Made by a program: the position numbers and the translations under genes. This document shows positions 9,004 through 17,714 of a stretch of DNA of 64,000 nucleotides, one piece after another. The notes below the pieces were generated by a model. The model saw only the letters and a list, made by a program, of their open reading frames with translations, made no database searches and had not been told where the DNA came from. Numbering within the stretch: the stretch's first letter is position 1; every line of letters starts with the position of its first letter. Source of the stretch: Mycobacterium sp. 155 (GTDB taxonomy: Bacteria > Actinomycetota > Actinomycetes > Mycobacteriales > Mycobacteriaceae); contig NZ_KB892705.1 in assembly GCF_000373905.1 (NCBI RefSeq), positions 3,329,184 to 3,393,183 of the forward strand, read 5' to 3'.

Positions 9004-9933
9004 GTGGATTTCCGTGTGTTCGTCGAACCCCAGCAAGGCGCTACGTACTCCGATCAGCTGGCTGTTGCCCGCGCGGCCGAACAGTTGGCGTATTCCGCTT
9101 TCTTCCGGTCCGACCACTACCTCGCGATGAGCGGTGACGGCCTGCCCGGGCCTACGGACTCCTGGGTCACGCTGGCCGGCATCGCCAGAGAGACTTCGAC
9201 CATCCGGCTGGGCACGATGGTCAGCTCGGCGACCTTCCGCTACCCCGGACCACTGGCCATCTCCGTCGCTCAGGTCGACGAGATGAGCGGTGGCCGTGTG
9301 GAATTGGGCATCGGCGCGGGCTGGTTCGAGGCCGAGCACCAAGCATATGCCATCCCGTTCCCGCCGCTGGGTGAACGGTTCGACCGGCTGACCGAACAAC
9401 TCCGGATCATCACCGGCATGTGGGACACCCCAGTCGGGGAGAAGTTCGACTTCTCCGGCAAGCACTACACCGTCGTCGACTCACCGGCCCTGCCCAAGCC
9501 GACCCAGTCGCATCCGCCGATCATCATCGGTGGTGGCGGCCCCAAGCGCACTCCGGCGCTGGCCGCGGAATTCGCCGCCGAGTTCAACATCGCGTTCGTG
9601 CCGTTGGACACCATCAAGGCGCAGTTCGCACGGGTCGCCGACGCGGTCAACTCCGCGGGTCGGGCGGCGGACTCACTGACCTACTCCGCGGCGTTCGTCC
9701 TGTGTGCGGGTCGCACCGAGACCGAGATCGCCGACCGGGCGGCGGCCATCGGCCGTGAGGTCGATGAGTTGCGCAGCAATTCACCGCTGGTCGGGACGCC
9801 CGCCGAGATCGTCGACAAGCTCGGTCCGTTCCTCGAATCCGGAGTGCAGCGCGTCTACCTCCAGGTGCTCGACATGGCCGATCTCGACCACCTCGAGCTG
9901 TTCTCGAACGAAGTCGTCGCCCAGTTGAGCTGA
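9004..9933 (+). CDS. LLM-class F420-dependent oxidoreductase
   Basis: This 309-residue TIM-barrel protein belongs to the luciferase-like family. Visible motifs are FFRSDHYLAMSG near the N-terminus, GWFEAEHQAYAIPFPPLGER (the family's signature stretch near residue 105) and the IIGGGGPKRT phosphate-binding loop. Mycobacterial relatives use coenzyme F420 for hydride transfer; it resembles the Rv1855c type. The GTG at 9004 gives the conserved start VDFRVFVEP, with GGTGGAGG immediately upstream. An earlier ORF start at 8938 would add an unlikely N-terminus. Substrate unknown. Confidence 0.85.
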   Translation: MDFRVFVEPQQGATYSDQLAVARAAEQLAYSAFFRSDHYLAMSGDGLPGPTDSWVTLAGIARETSTIRLGTMVSSATFRYPGPLAISVAQVDEMSGGRVELGIGAGWFEAEHQAYAIPFPPLGERFDRLTEQLRIITGMWDTPVGEKFDFSGKHYTVVDSPALPKPTQSHPPIIIGGGGPKRTPALAAEFAAEFNIAFVPLDTIKAQFARVADAVNSAGRAADSLTYSAAFVLCAGRTETEIADRAAAIGREVDELRSNSPLVGTPAEIVDKLGPFLESGVQRVYLQVLDMADLDHLELFSNEVVAQLS

Positions 9934-9972
9934 GCGGAGCAGGGCCAGGTAACGCGATTATCATCGGAGCCC

Positions 9973-10443
9973 GTGACTGCCAAGGACGACGACCAGGCTC
10001 CCGAGCCGCCCTGGCACCATTCGACACCAGTGGTCGCCGGTGCGAGCGCCGTGACACTGGGCGTGATCGCCTTGCTGGTGTGGGGTGTGGTGAGCCTGAC
10101 GAGCAGCGCCAACAGCCCGCAGGAAGCACCGACTCAGTTCGTCGACCCGACATTCGCATCGTCAACACCGACCAGTTCCATGACAACCACGACCGCCACC
10201 ATCACGACCACGGGGCCGGTGAGCACTACAGATTTCGGGCCGCCGACGGATGCTGCCACGACGTCCGGGTCGGACACCGCGACGCCAACCGACACCGCGA
10301 CGCCGACCGACACCTCGTCGTCGGGGCCGTCGACGAGGAGCGATCTACCCACCACGCGCACCCACGCCGGTGAAACCAGCACCAGTCTCCCCCGGCCCCG
10401 CCAGAACGTGACACGCACGCTCTATCCGATTCCCGGTAACTGA
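9973..10443 (+). CDS. Single-pass membrane protein with Thr/Ser-rich extracytoplasmic tail
   Basis: The 156-residue protein has a short cytoplasmic N-terminus (DDDQAPEPPWHH), one transmembrane helix at about residues 20-44 and a ~110-residue tail dominated by Thr, Ser, Pro and Asp, including the repeat TDTATPTDTATPTD. No enzymatic domain is present. Its helix-plus-tail layout is the same as the C-terminal third of the Hsp70-like proteins in this window but without the ATPase. Start is GTG at 9973. The next gene, 20 bp downstream, has the same architecture, so the two form a pair, probably one operon beside the ini cluster. Function unknown. Confidence 0.6.
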   Translation: MTAKDDDQAPEPPWHHSTPVVAGASAVTLGVIALLVWGVVSLTSSANSPQEAPTQFVDPTFASSTPTSSMTTTTATITTTGPVSTTDFGPPTDAATTSGSDTATPTDTATPTDTSSSGPSTRSDLPTTRTHAGETSTSLPRPRQNVTRTLYPIPGN

Positions 10444-10463
10444 CGCCGCTACCATCGGTTCAC

Positions 10464-10973
10464 GTGTCGAACTACTACTCCGACGACAACGAACCGACTC
10501 AATACGCCCAGAGCTACGGTGCTTACGGCGCACAGCCCGAGCCACCCGCACCCGAACCTGTCCCCTGGTACCGCAAACCAGCCGCTCTCCTCGGGCTCGG
10601 GGCCCTCGGCGCGATCATCGTGGCGCTGGTCGTCTATGCGATCGTGCAGCTGTTCTCGTCGGGAGGCGACACCAAGCCCGCGGGTGTCACGACGACATCG
10701 TCGACCACGCCGTCGGTGACGACGACAGCGACGACCACTCCGGCCCAGGAGGCTCCCGGGGTCGCTCCGCCGGCCACGCAGACCGTCACCGAGACCGAGG
10801 CGCCGGATACTCCGACGGCCACTGACACGGAGACGACGACCGCAACCACGACAACCGAAGAGCCGGCCACGACGACAACCACGACCGAGCCGTCGGTGAC
10901 AGTCAGCACGAGCACGACCGTGGTCACCGATACCGTGACCGTCCCGGAGTTCCCCCGCCGCCACGGCAACTAG
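10464..10973 (+). CDS. Single-pass membrane protein with PWYRKP motif and Thr-rich tail
   Basis: This 169-residue protein has an N-terminal acidic/Tyr-rich cytoplasmic segment ending in PVPWYRKPAALLG, a transmembrane helix (about 38-60) and a ~105-residue Thr/Pro/Glu tail. The PWYRKP-plus-helix junction closely resembles PWYKRPVILFG in the Hsp70-like protein at 18468-20324, which suggests a shared anchoring module. Start is GTG at 10464, and it follows its paralogue by 20 bp. The gene ends 6 bp from the convergent Hsp70-like gene. The tail is likely in the periplasm or cell wall and may be O-glycosylated (inference). Confidence 0.65.
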   Translation: MSNYYSDDNEPTQYAQSYGAYGAQPEPPAPEPVPWYRKPAALLGLGALGAIIVALVVYAIVQLFSSGGDTKPAGVTTTSSTTPSVTTTATTTPAQEAPGVAPPATQTVTETEAPDTPTATDTETTTATTTTEEPATTTTTTEPSVTVSTSTTVVTDTVTVPEFPRRHGN

Positions 10974-10979
10974 CAGCGA

Positions 10980-12785
10980 TTACGGCGTAGGCACCGCAGA
11001 CGTCGTCGGCTCCGTCGGGTCGGACGGCTGCGGCGCCGAGCTGGGTTGAGGTGCAGGCTCAGGTGCTTGTCTGTGCACGTGGGTCGGCTCCGGAGCCGGC
11101 GTGTGCGTCGGCGGCCGAGGTGGCATGGACGCGGGAAAAGTCGGGATCGGCAACTGCGGAACCGGCAGCTGCGGTAGCGGCAATGCCGGGATGGGAAACT
11201 GCGGGATAGGTGGCAGCTCGAGAGCCGGGGGTGCTGCAGCCGGCACCGGGATGTCCGCGGCTGCGGGCGGCGGGCCCGGGTCGGGAGCGGCCTGCGGCGC
11301 CGGAGCCGACGCCACCTGCTGGCGCTGCACCGCATAGGGCGCCGACGACGGTGCCACTACGGGGGCGGGCGCTGGAGCTACAGCCTGAGCAGGGGCGTCC
11401 TGCACGACGACGGTACGCGTGGGCGGCGCCGCCCCGACCTGCGCCAACGGAGCTTCGGCGGGTGCCAACCCGGGTGCGGCGGGCGAGCTTGCAGGTGCGG
11501 CGTCCATCTTGTCGGCGTGGGCCGACAGCAGCAGGCCGACGGTGCCGACGACCGCGAGCAGCACCGCGGCGCACACCAGGATGCCGCGATACCACCGGGT
11601 GCGGCCCGCCGTAGCGGGCTCGACCTCGGGTTCGGCGAACGTGAATGCGGGTCGTGCGGAATCCTCGGACACCGATTCGGGGATGTAGTCCATGACCTCG
11701 GCGGCCTGGTCGCTCACCGACCAGGCCAGCGGGGCCGGCGCCAGCGCCGATGCGGCCACGGTACCGGTCCTGGAAGACGGAGCCATCACCGCGCGCCGTG
11801 TCGCCGCGGTCTCGGCCTCCCCGCGGCGCGCAAGCAGACCCGCGCCAACCGCGGTCACCACCTGAGCCTGCGCGACGGTAGTCACCGGCATCCGGAACGC
11901 TTCGGAAAGTCGTTGTGTCACAAGAGGAATCCGCGCGGTACCGCCGACCGTCACAAGCGCCGCCAGCTGCGCCGGGTGCACGCCGTTACGCCGCAGTAGA
12001 TCGTGCAGCGCCTCGATCACGCCGCGCAGCGGCGCGTCCACCACCGCCTCGAGCTCGGCACGGGTGAGCCTCAGCATGCTGCCCGGCTCCGGGCCGGACA
12101 GTCCGGTGGAAGCCTGGTAGCTCAATCGTTCCTTGGCCGCCCGGGACTCCTCACGCAGCTGGGACAGGGCAGCCACTGCCGCGGTACCTGAGTCTTCGGC
12201 ATCGAGGCTGCTCAGCACGTGCCGCAGCAGCCCCTGGTCGACGAGGTCACCAGAGAAATCGTCGTAACGCGCGGTCTGTCCGATCGGTGCGAAACGCGCG
12301 ACGGAATCGGCGAGCGTGAGGCTGGTTCCGGTGGCGCCGAAATCGGCCAGGGCGACGACGCCGCGAGCCGGCAGCCCGGGATGCTTCTGTATCGCCGTCA
12401 ACGCCGCAACGGCATCGGGTACCACCCGGACGCCGGGCAGTGCGGCGCGTGCCGCATCGAATGCCGTCGAACTCCAGTACGCGGGCACCGCCACCACGGT
12501 GCTCTCAGGCCGCTGTGCCGGACTGACCGTGCGCGTGAGCGATTCGACCGCGGCGGCCAGCAACTGCTCGCCACGGTGGGCCGAGCCGTCGGCCGCGAGC
12601 AGCGGGATGGGATCACCGACCCGCTCCACGAAGCCGGTGATGACAAGTCCGTCCCCATTCACCGCGCCGACCTCGGGCCTGTGGTCCTCGAACAGGGTCA
12701 GCAGGCTGCGCCGCACGATCGGCGCCTGGTCAGCGACCGCTACCAGGTTGGTCGCACCAACCGACAACCCCAGGCAACCACGCAT
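10980..12785 (-). CDS. Membrane-anchored Hsp70-like (actin-fold) protein with Pro-rich tail
   Basis: In this 601-residue protein, residues ~1-340 form an Hsp70-like ATPase fold. Phosphate-1 is LGLSVGATNLVAVA, with Ser where DnaK has the catalytic Asp; phosphate-2 is ADFGATGTSLTL; the adenosine loop is VTVGGTARIPLVTQ; and a PAYW motif is present. A transmembrane helix lies at ~398-420. A ~180-residue Ala/Pro-rich tail ends in short repeats of the PIPQFPIPALPLPQ type. The Hsp70 substrate-binding domain and lid are absent. It lies 75 bp downstream of iniC in the same direction, with a MIRU-like repeat in the gap, so it is probably the last gene of the ini operon. This is the family of Rv0312/Rv2264c in M. 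tuberculosis; function unknown. Confidence 0.75.
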   Translation of the reverse strand: MRGCLGLSVGATNLVAVADQAPIVRRSLLTLFEDHRPEVGAVNGDGLVITGFVERVGDPIPLLAADGSAHRGEQLLAAAVESLTRTVSPAQRPESTVVAVPAYWSSTAFDAARAALPGVRVVPDAVAALTAIQKHPGLPARGVVALADFGATGTSLTLADSVARFAPIGQTARYDDFSGDLVDQGLLRHVLSSLDAEDSGTAAVAALSQLREESRAAKERLSYQASTGLSGPEPGSMLRLTRAELEAVVDAPLRGVIEALHDLLRRNGVHPAQLAALVTVGGTARIPLVTQRLSEAFRMPVTTVAQAQVVTAVGAGLLARRGEAETAATRRAVMAPSSRTGTVAASALAPAPLAWSVSDQAAEVMDYIPESVSEDSARPAFTFAEPEVEPATAGRTRWYRGILVCAAVLLAVVGTVGLLLSAHADKMDAAPASSPAAPGLAPAEAPLAQVGAAPPTRTVVVQDAPAQAVAPAPAPVVAPSSAPYAVQRQQVASAPAPQAAPDPGPPPAAADIPVPAAAPPALELPPIPQFPIPALPLPQLPVPQLPIPTFPASMPPRPPTHTPAPEPTHVHRQAPEPAPQPSSAPQPSDPTEPTTSAVPTP

Positions 12786-12828
12786 ACCCTCTATGTCGGC
12801 CGAAGAGCCCGATTCGTTGCACCCGCCG

Positions 12829-12858
12829 ATGCGCGATCCGCCTCCGGCTCCTCGCTGG
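12829..12858 (-). repeat. MIRU-like repeat between iniC and the Hsp70-like gene
   Basis: Read on the minus strand, this 30-mer runs from CCAGCGAGGAGCC through GGCGGATCGCGCAT. It differs from the duplicated unit at 6653-6722 by one base over their shared length. It begins three bases after the iniC stop codon and sits ~45 bp ahead of the next start, again at an operon junction. Confidence 0.75.
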
Positions 12859-12860
12859 GC

Positions 12861-14354
12861 TCAGCGGTTGTGGGCTGAATACTCGGCAACCAACGCCTCG
12901 GCACTACGCACCGCGGCCCGGCAGGCGCGAGTGGTGAACGGGTCGTTGAGCGGGTGCTCGGCCCGCCGCCGCCAGCGCTGCGCGGCCGCGAATGCCGCGC
13001 GTGGGCCATCGTAGGGAGTGTCGGGTTGCAGACCGAGACGGCTCGCGGCGTCGGTGCCCGAACCGCCGATGATGCGACGCAGCGAGACCATCTCGTCCTC
13101 GTTGAACGTCGTCGGGCGTCCCCGGAGCTGGCTCAGCAGCCGCAGTTCCTCGAACGCGTGCGTGTCGGCCAGGAGCGGATCGATGTCGGCCAGGATGTAG
13201 GGCGTCGCGTAGATCGGGTTGTGCTGCACGAACTGCCGCAGCGACAGCAGGGCGGTATGTGCCTTGAGCAGATCGGACCGCTGCGCGAACTGCTGGTCGA
13301 TGACGTCGCGCAGTGCGATCAGGCCGCTGCGTTCGAGCAGTTCGTCGGCCAGCGCCACGGAATCGGAGATGCCCGCACGCAGCACCGCGATGGAGATCCG
13401 GATGCCGAACATGCCGAACCGCTCGAGCAGCGCCGCCCGGGTCGCCGCATCCACCGGCAGCGAACTATCCTCGCGCACAAAGCGATCCACCGACAGCATG
13501 GCCTTGTTGATCTCGGTGGCGTCGACTCCGGCGAGCTTCTGCAGCGCGACGAACTCGCTCTGGCGCAGCGTGCGGGCGGTCAGCGCGAGCAGCCCCGACA
13601 CCGGCACCACGGCTTGGCAGATCCCGGTCTTGTCCATCTCGGCGGTGAACCGCTTGGCGACGTCCTTGGCCGACATCATGGCGTCGATCCGGCCGGCACC
13701 GATCTCGTCGGCGCGCGATGCCACGCCGATCACGCCGAGCGCGCCCGACGAGCCTCCAACCAGCTCACCGATCTGTTTGAGCAATGCGATGTCGGCGGCG
13801 TTGAGCGTCCGCAGCAGGAACACGACCGCGTCGACCCGCGGCACTCCGTCCTCGGGCACCAGCAGCCGGTGCGTGCGTTCGGAGACGTCGCGCGAGAGCG
13901 ACGACGTGCCGGGGGTGTCGATGATCGTGGTGTCGACGAGTTCGGCGGCGGGCCATTCCACGTCGAGGTCGATGACATCGGCAGGGTCCAGCCCCGAGAA
14001 ACTGAATGTCAGGCTGCGGTCGTGCGGGTCGCGCGCGATCGGCACGTTGGTTCGCCGGCCACCGCGGTGGTTGGCGGTCACCTTCGGGGTCGGTCCGTGC
14101 CGGAACCAGGTGACGATGCGCGTCGCCTCGGTGGCGTCGGTGGGTGCGATGTCCTCCCCCACCAGAGCATTCACCAGCGTCGACTTGCCCGCCTTGAGGG
14201 TGCCGGCCAGCGCGATACGGATCGGTTGGTTGAGCCGACGCCCGATCCGGTCGAGCTCATTGTGCACGTCGGGCCGGTCACGGTACGCCGGGTCACCCCG
14301 ATACGCCTGGATGGTGCCGCCCAGAATCGAGCGCACCCGATCGCTCGTGCTCAC
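12861..14354 (-). CDS. iniC: IniC, dynamin-like GTPase of the isoniazid-inducible operon
   Basis: This 497-residue protein has a dynamin-type GTPase domain: P-loop GTLKAGKST near residue 50, G3 motif IIDTPGTSSL near residue 145 and a G4-like ASRADE near residue 213. A helical remainder rich in charged residues has no obvious membrane helix. Its length matches M. tuberculosis IniC (493). In that species iniBAC is induced by drugs that block cell-wall synthesis, and IniA/IniC are bacterial dynamin-like proteins thought to act on membranes. The gene starts with GTG 23 bp after iniA, without a strong ribosome binding site, which points to translational dependence on iniA. Confidence 0.93.
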   Translation of the reverse strand: MSTSDRVRSILGGTIQAYRGDPAYRDRPDVHNELDRIGRRLNQPIRIALAGTLKAGKSTLVNALVGEDIAPTDATEATRIVTWFRHGPTPKVTANHRGGRRTNVPIARDPHDRSLTFSFSGLDPADVIDLDVEWPAAELVDTTIIDTPGTSSLSRDVSERTHRLLVPEDGVPRVDAVVFLLRTLNAADIALLKQIGELVGGSSGALGVIGVASRADEIGAGRIDAMMSAKDVAKRFTAEMDKTGICQAVVPVSGLLALTARTLRQSEFVALQKLAGVDATEINKAMLSVDRFVREDSSLPVDAATRAALLERFGMFGIRISIAVLRAGISDSVALADELLERSGLIALRDVIDQQFAQRSDLLKAHTALLSLRQFVQHNPIYATPYILADIDPLLADTHAFEELRLLSQLRGRPTTFNEDEMVSLRRIIGGSGTDAASRLGLQPDTPYDGPRAAFAAAQRWRRRAEHPLNDPFTTRACRAAVRSAEALVAEYSAHNR

Positions 14355-14377
14355 GCTGCGAAATCCGAACCTTTCAC

Positions 14378-16222
14378 TTAACCCCGCGAGCCTAGCGGGG
14401 CAGCCTGGGCAAGGTTCCCAGCGTGCTCAACCACCTGCTTGAGGATGTTGAGCTGACGCTCCAGTTCGGCGACACGGGTGTTGCGCTCATTCTCCTCGAC
14501 TTTGGCCGCCGAGAGGGTGGCCTGCAGTGACTCGTTGAGGGTGCGGTTCGTCTGGTTGGCCACGTCGCGGTAGTGGTCGCGCAGCTGACGTTGGATGGCC
14601 TTGAGCCGGTCGCGGGATTCCTTGCCCACCACGAACGCCACGTCGTCGACGAACTTACGTACGTTGACTTTGGCTTCGCCGCGCACCCGCAGCATCCGGT
14701 TCTCCATGTCCTCTTTGTAAGCCTTGCGGCCCAACAGAAGTCCCGCGCCCAGCGACAGCGGGTTGAACATGCCGAGACCGGCGAAGGAAGTCAGCATGCC
14801 GAACATGAGCACGCCGCCGTAAGAGCCGCGCATCCCGGTGACGACCTTGTGGCCCGCCCTGATCGGCCCGGCCTCCAACTTCTGTACCGAGCTGAACTCA
14901 CCGAAACCCGCGCCCATGCCACGCGCATCGATCTGCGGCAGCGCAACCGCGTCGAGGCCGGCCTTGGTGAAGGTGTCGGCCACCTCGGCCGCCAGCGCCT
15001 CGGCACGCTGATAGGCCCACACGAAGTTGTCGCCGACGGCGGTGGCCACTGCGTCCTCGAGCTCGGCACCGATCTCGGCCCAGTGTGCCGTGGGATCGAC
15101 CGTGTCGAGCATCTTCTCGGTGTGCGTGCTGATGGTCCGGAACCGTTGCCGCAGATCGTGATCCACGTCGGCGGTGAGATCGGCGATACCGTCGTTGAGC
15201 ACCTGCTGCCACAGTGCGCTCTGCGCCAGGGCATCCTGCGCCTCCTGCTTGCGCCGCTCCAACTCGTCGGTCAACTGCGCGCGAACATCCGGATCGTTGA
15301 TCGCCGCCAGCTCGCTCTCCACAGCCAGCATCAAATGTTCTGCGGCGGAACGAATATCATCGACCACCTGATCGCGGATCCGGTCGTTCTCCCGGGTCAG
15401 CACGCGCTCGGAGAGAAACTTGACGATGGCCGGGAAGTTGGACTCCTCGTTGAGTTCCTTGTCGTTGAGTTGGATGGCGTGGCTGCGCAGCATGGAAGAC
15501 ACCGGAGTCACCGGGACCGCCAGTCCGGCGCGCTGCAGGTGAGCGGTATTGGCGGCGACGATGTCACGCCAGTGCGGGTAGAGATCGGTCTTGGTCGCGA
15601 CAATCGTTGCCACCGGGCATATTTCGAGTGCCTGCCGAATGAACCTCAGCTCGGGCTCGGTGAATTCCTGGCTGGTGTCGCTGACCATCAACATCGCGTC
15701 GGCGTCGGGCAGCAGGCCCAGCGTCGCCGACAGGTGCGGCTGCCCGTGGCCACCCACGCCCGGGGTGTCGATGAACGCCAACCCGCCCTGCAACAGGGGG
15801 CTGGGCGCGGTCACCTCGACCCGCAACACCTGCCGTCCACCGGCCTGCGGGGCGCGACGCAGATCGTTGCGCAACTCGCCCGGCGGAATGTCGACGAGTT
15901 CGGGTTCGGCGCCGTCGGGCCGGGCCACCACGAGCCGCGCCGAGGGCTGTTCGCCGTAGGACACCACAGTGGCCAGCACCGTGCTCTCGTCGTCACCGAC
16001 CCGGGCTACGGGCATATTCAGCAGCGAGTTGAGCAGTTGACTCTTACCTTGCTTGAGCTGCCCGGCGATGACCACCCGGATGTGCGGGTCGGTGATGCGC
16101 TCCTTGGCACGGGCCAGACTCTCCACCAGGTCACCACGATCTCTGGCGCCGGCGATCCTGCTGGTGTGGTCGATCAGCTCGACGATCACCGCTGTTTTGC
16201 GCGGGTCATTCGATTGCGTCAT
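14378..16222 (-). CDS. iniA: IniA, dynamin-like membrane-remodelling GTPase
   Basis: This 614-residue protein has a GTPase domain with P-loop GQLKQGKSQLL near residue 55, DTPGVGGHGQPH near residue 135 and ATKTDLYP near residue 190. A long helical neck follows. A hydrophobic segment at ~470-500 (GVLMFGMLTSFAGLGMF, with NPLSLGAGLLLG beyond) corresponds to the membrane-inserting tip. A C-terminal coiled coil ends the protein (NERNTRVAELERQLNILKQV). IniA of mycobacteria has been shown structurally to be a dynamin-like protein able to act in membrane fission. GGAGGG stands 7 nt before the ATG. It is separated from iniB by a perfect hairpin. Length is close to M. tuberculosis IniA (640). Confidence 0.95.
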   Translation of the reverse strand: MTQSNDPRKTAVIVELIDHTSRIAGARDRGDLVESLARAKERITDPHIRVVIAGQLKQGKSQLLNSLLNMPVARVGDDESTVLATVVSYGEQPSARLVVARPDGAEPELVDIPPGELRNDLRRAPQAGGRQVLRVEVTAPSPLLQGGLAFIDTPGVGGHGQPHLSATLGLLPDADAMLMVSDTSQEFTEPELRFIRQALEICPVATIVATKTDLYPHWRDIVAANTAHLQRAGLAVPVTPVSSMLRSHAIQLNDKELNEESNFPAIVKFLSERVLTRENDRIRDQVVDDIRSAAEHLMLAVESELAAINDPDVRAQLTDELERRKQEAQDALAQSALWQQVLNDGIADLTADVDHDLRQRFRTISTHTEKMLDTVDPTAHWAEIGAELEDAVATAVGDNFVWAYQRAEALAAEVADTFTKAGLDAVALPQIDARGMGAGFGEFSSVQKLEAGPIRAGHKVVTGMRGSYGGVLMFGMLTSFAGLGMFNPLSLGAGLLLGRKAYKEDMENRMLRVRGEAKVNVRKFVDDVAFVVGKESRDRLKAIQRQLRDHYRDVANQTNRTLNESLQATLSAAKVEENERNTRVAELERQLNILKQVVEHAGNLAQAAPLGSRG

Positions 16223-16258
16223 ACGGGAACCCTCCGGCCTCTAACGGTAAACGGCGAA

Positions 16259-16287
16259 CTGGCGGGGACCCTTGGGGTCCCCGCCAG
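16259..16287 (-). promoter_or_regulatory. Perfect intercistronic hairpin between iniB and iniA
   Basis: The arms CTGGCGGGGACCC (16259-16271) and GGGTCCCCGCCAG (16275-16287) are exact inverted complements of 13 bp around a 3-nt loop. The hairpin lies 17 bp after the iniB stop and is not followed by a T-tract, so it is not a classical terminator. It is more likely an mRNA-stabilising or partial-attenuation structure setting the iniB to iniA ratio. The function is inference; the structure is directly visible. Confidence 0.75.
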
Positions 16288-16304
16288 CAGCGGTGCTGTG
16301 CCGA

Positions 16305-17411
16305 TCAGAAGCCGTGGAACCCGGCGTGCGGGTCGACGGTGTTGTGGCTGGCCACGTCGTTGGTGGTCGACACGTTGGTGTGCAGACCACCAACCTGGTG
16401 CACCGAGTCGTCGGTCACCGAACTGTGCACGGAGCTGTCGCTGTGCAGCGTGCTGGTGTTGCCCACCGAACTGTCGTGCACCGACTGATCGGACAGCGAG
16501 GTGTTGGTCGACGACGCGGTGTGCACCGACGAGTCGATCGAGCTGGTGTTGCCGCTGCCCAGATCGTGCCCCGCGGTGGTCTGGTCGCCGCCAACCGCGT
16601 GGCTGTCCTTGCTGGTGACGATGATCGAGCCGGCGTTGCCGCCGTCACCGGCATTGGCGTGGCCGCCGCTGCCGCCGATGTTGAGCAGACCACCACCGCT
16701 GCCGCTGGCGCTCGCGCCGCCGCCGTGGCCGCCACTCAAATCGTTGTCGCTGATGACCGGGCCTTCGTTGCCGGAGATGATCTGCCCGCCGGCGTGCTGC
16801 GAGCTGTCCGAGATCTCGTTGCCCTGGCCGACGGCGACGTGCGAGCCGGAGCCGGCCCAGACGTCGCCGTTGTTGACGGTGTTGCCGTGGCCGAGCACCG
16901 CACCGTCACCGGTGACGATGGGACCGCTGGAGTGACCCGTGTTCACCACGGCACCGTCGGTGGCGGTGTTGGTGGTGGTTTGTTTGTTCCCCAGGGTGAT
17001 GTCTCCGAAGCCCAGGTTGAACGCACCCTGCTGGGCATTGGCGCCGGCGTCCTGATTGGGGCTCATGACCGGCACGTTGTTGTGGCTGGCCAGATCCGTC
17101 GAGTTACCGCTGAGCAGGTCGGTGTTGGTCTGCGGCGCGAAGGTCGGCTGCGAGGTGAACGCGGTCTGCGGGGAGAACGGGGAGGCGATGCTGTGATAGT
17201 CGGCCACAGCGCGCTGCAGCCCGTAGACCGGGTCGCCGTTGCCGAGTGCGATGCCGGCGGGTGCGGCCGAAGCAGCCACCGACGCCAGTTGCGCGGCGGA
17301 AACGTTCGGCAGGCCGGCATCGCGCAGTGCGCCCTCAGGGTCGGCCACGTAGGCCGCGGCTGCGGCGGGGCTGCGGAACAGGTCCATGATGAAGTCGATC
17401 AAGGTGATCAT
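16305..17411 (-). CDS. iniB: IniB, glycine/asparagine-rich isoniazid-inducible protein
   Basis: This 368-residue protein begins with the short helical IniB domain (ITLIDFIMDLFRSPAAAAAY with VADPEGALRDAGL, residues 2-40; then the Ala-rich VSAAQLASVAA). After it comes a long low-complexity region rich in Gly, Ser, Asn, Asp and His, with SSVH/DSSVH-like repeats near the end. No signal peptide is evident. M. tuberculosis IniB is longer (479 residues), and the difference lies in the repetitive part. Its biochemical role is not established. It is the first gene of the iniBA(C)-Hsp70 operon, read from a promoter with repeated TTAGGGGAT-type boxes. Confidence 0.9.
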   Translation of the reverse strand: MITLIDFIMDLFRSPAAAAAYVADPEGALRDAGLPNVSAAQLASVAASAAPAGIALGNGDPVYGLQRAVADYHSIASPFSPQTAFTSQPTFAPQTNTDLLSGNSTDLASHNNVPVMSPNQDAGANAQQGAFNLGFGDITLGNKQTTTNTATDGAVVNTGHSSGPIVTGDGAVLGHGNTVNNGDVWAGSGSHVAVGQGNEISDSSQHAGGQIISGNEGPVISDNDLSGGHGGGASASGSGGGLLNIGGSGGHANAGDGGNAGSIIVTSKDSHAVGGDQTTAGHDLGSGNTSSIDSSVHTASSTNTSLSDQSVHDSSVGNTSTLHSDSSVHSSVTDDSVHQVGGLHTNVSTTNDVASHNTVDPHAGFHGF

Positions 17412-17654
17412 CTCGGTACTGCCTTTCGTCGTGTCGTGTCTGGAGTTCTGGTTCTCGTTCCGGGGTGTCCCGGCGAACTGGTGACAACGTTATGGATCCG
17501 TCGAGCCGCCAGAAACGGGGCGCGATCCCCTCCCTCCAACCCGCCCGCCCGGGGTGCCTCATGGGGATCCGTTAGGGGATTAGGGGATCGCTAGGGGTCT
17601 CTGTGGCAAAGGTGCTCAACGCCTGGGAAATCGCTATCTATGCACGTCAACATC
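17412..17654 (-). promoter_or_regulatory. iniB promoter region with repeated AGGGGAT boxes (17524-17597)
   Basis: On the plus strand TTAGGGGAT occurs twice, head to tail and sharing one T (17572-17580 and 17580-17588). TAGGGGT follows at 17592-17598, ATGGGGATC lies at 17561, and an inverted AGGGGATC (GATCCCCT) at 17524. These lie ~110-190 bp upstream of the iniB start. On the minus strand a possible -10 element (CATAACG) is at about 17488-17494. The same box is repeated upstream of the Rv0340-like and Hsp70/iniR genes. The likely binder is the neighbouring LuxR-type IniR (inference). Confidence 0.65.
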
Positions 17655-17686
17655 AAAAAAGCGCACAACCAAGGTGGTTGTGCGCT
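17655..17686 (-). terminator. Rho-independent terminator of the Rv0340-like gene
   Basis: A 12-bp perfect stem (arms 17660-17671 and 17675-17686) with a 3-nt loop is followed, in minus-strand reading, by TTTTTT at 17660-17655. It lies 29 bp after the stop of the Rv0340-like gene and upstream of the iniB promoter boxes. It separates that transcript from iniBA(C). Confidence 0.9.
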
Positions 17687-17714
17687 AATCCGTGACCGTC
17701 AGATGACGCTGCGT

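Noticed and set aside
14573..16618. 681-codon plus-strand ORF antisense to iniA
   Set aside because: It is a shadow of the iniA codon pattern in high-GC DNA, rich in His, Arg, Gln and Gly, with no recognisable family.
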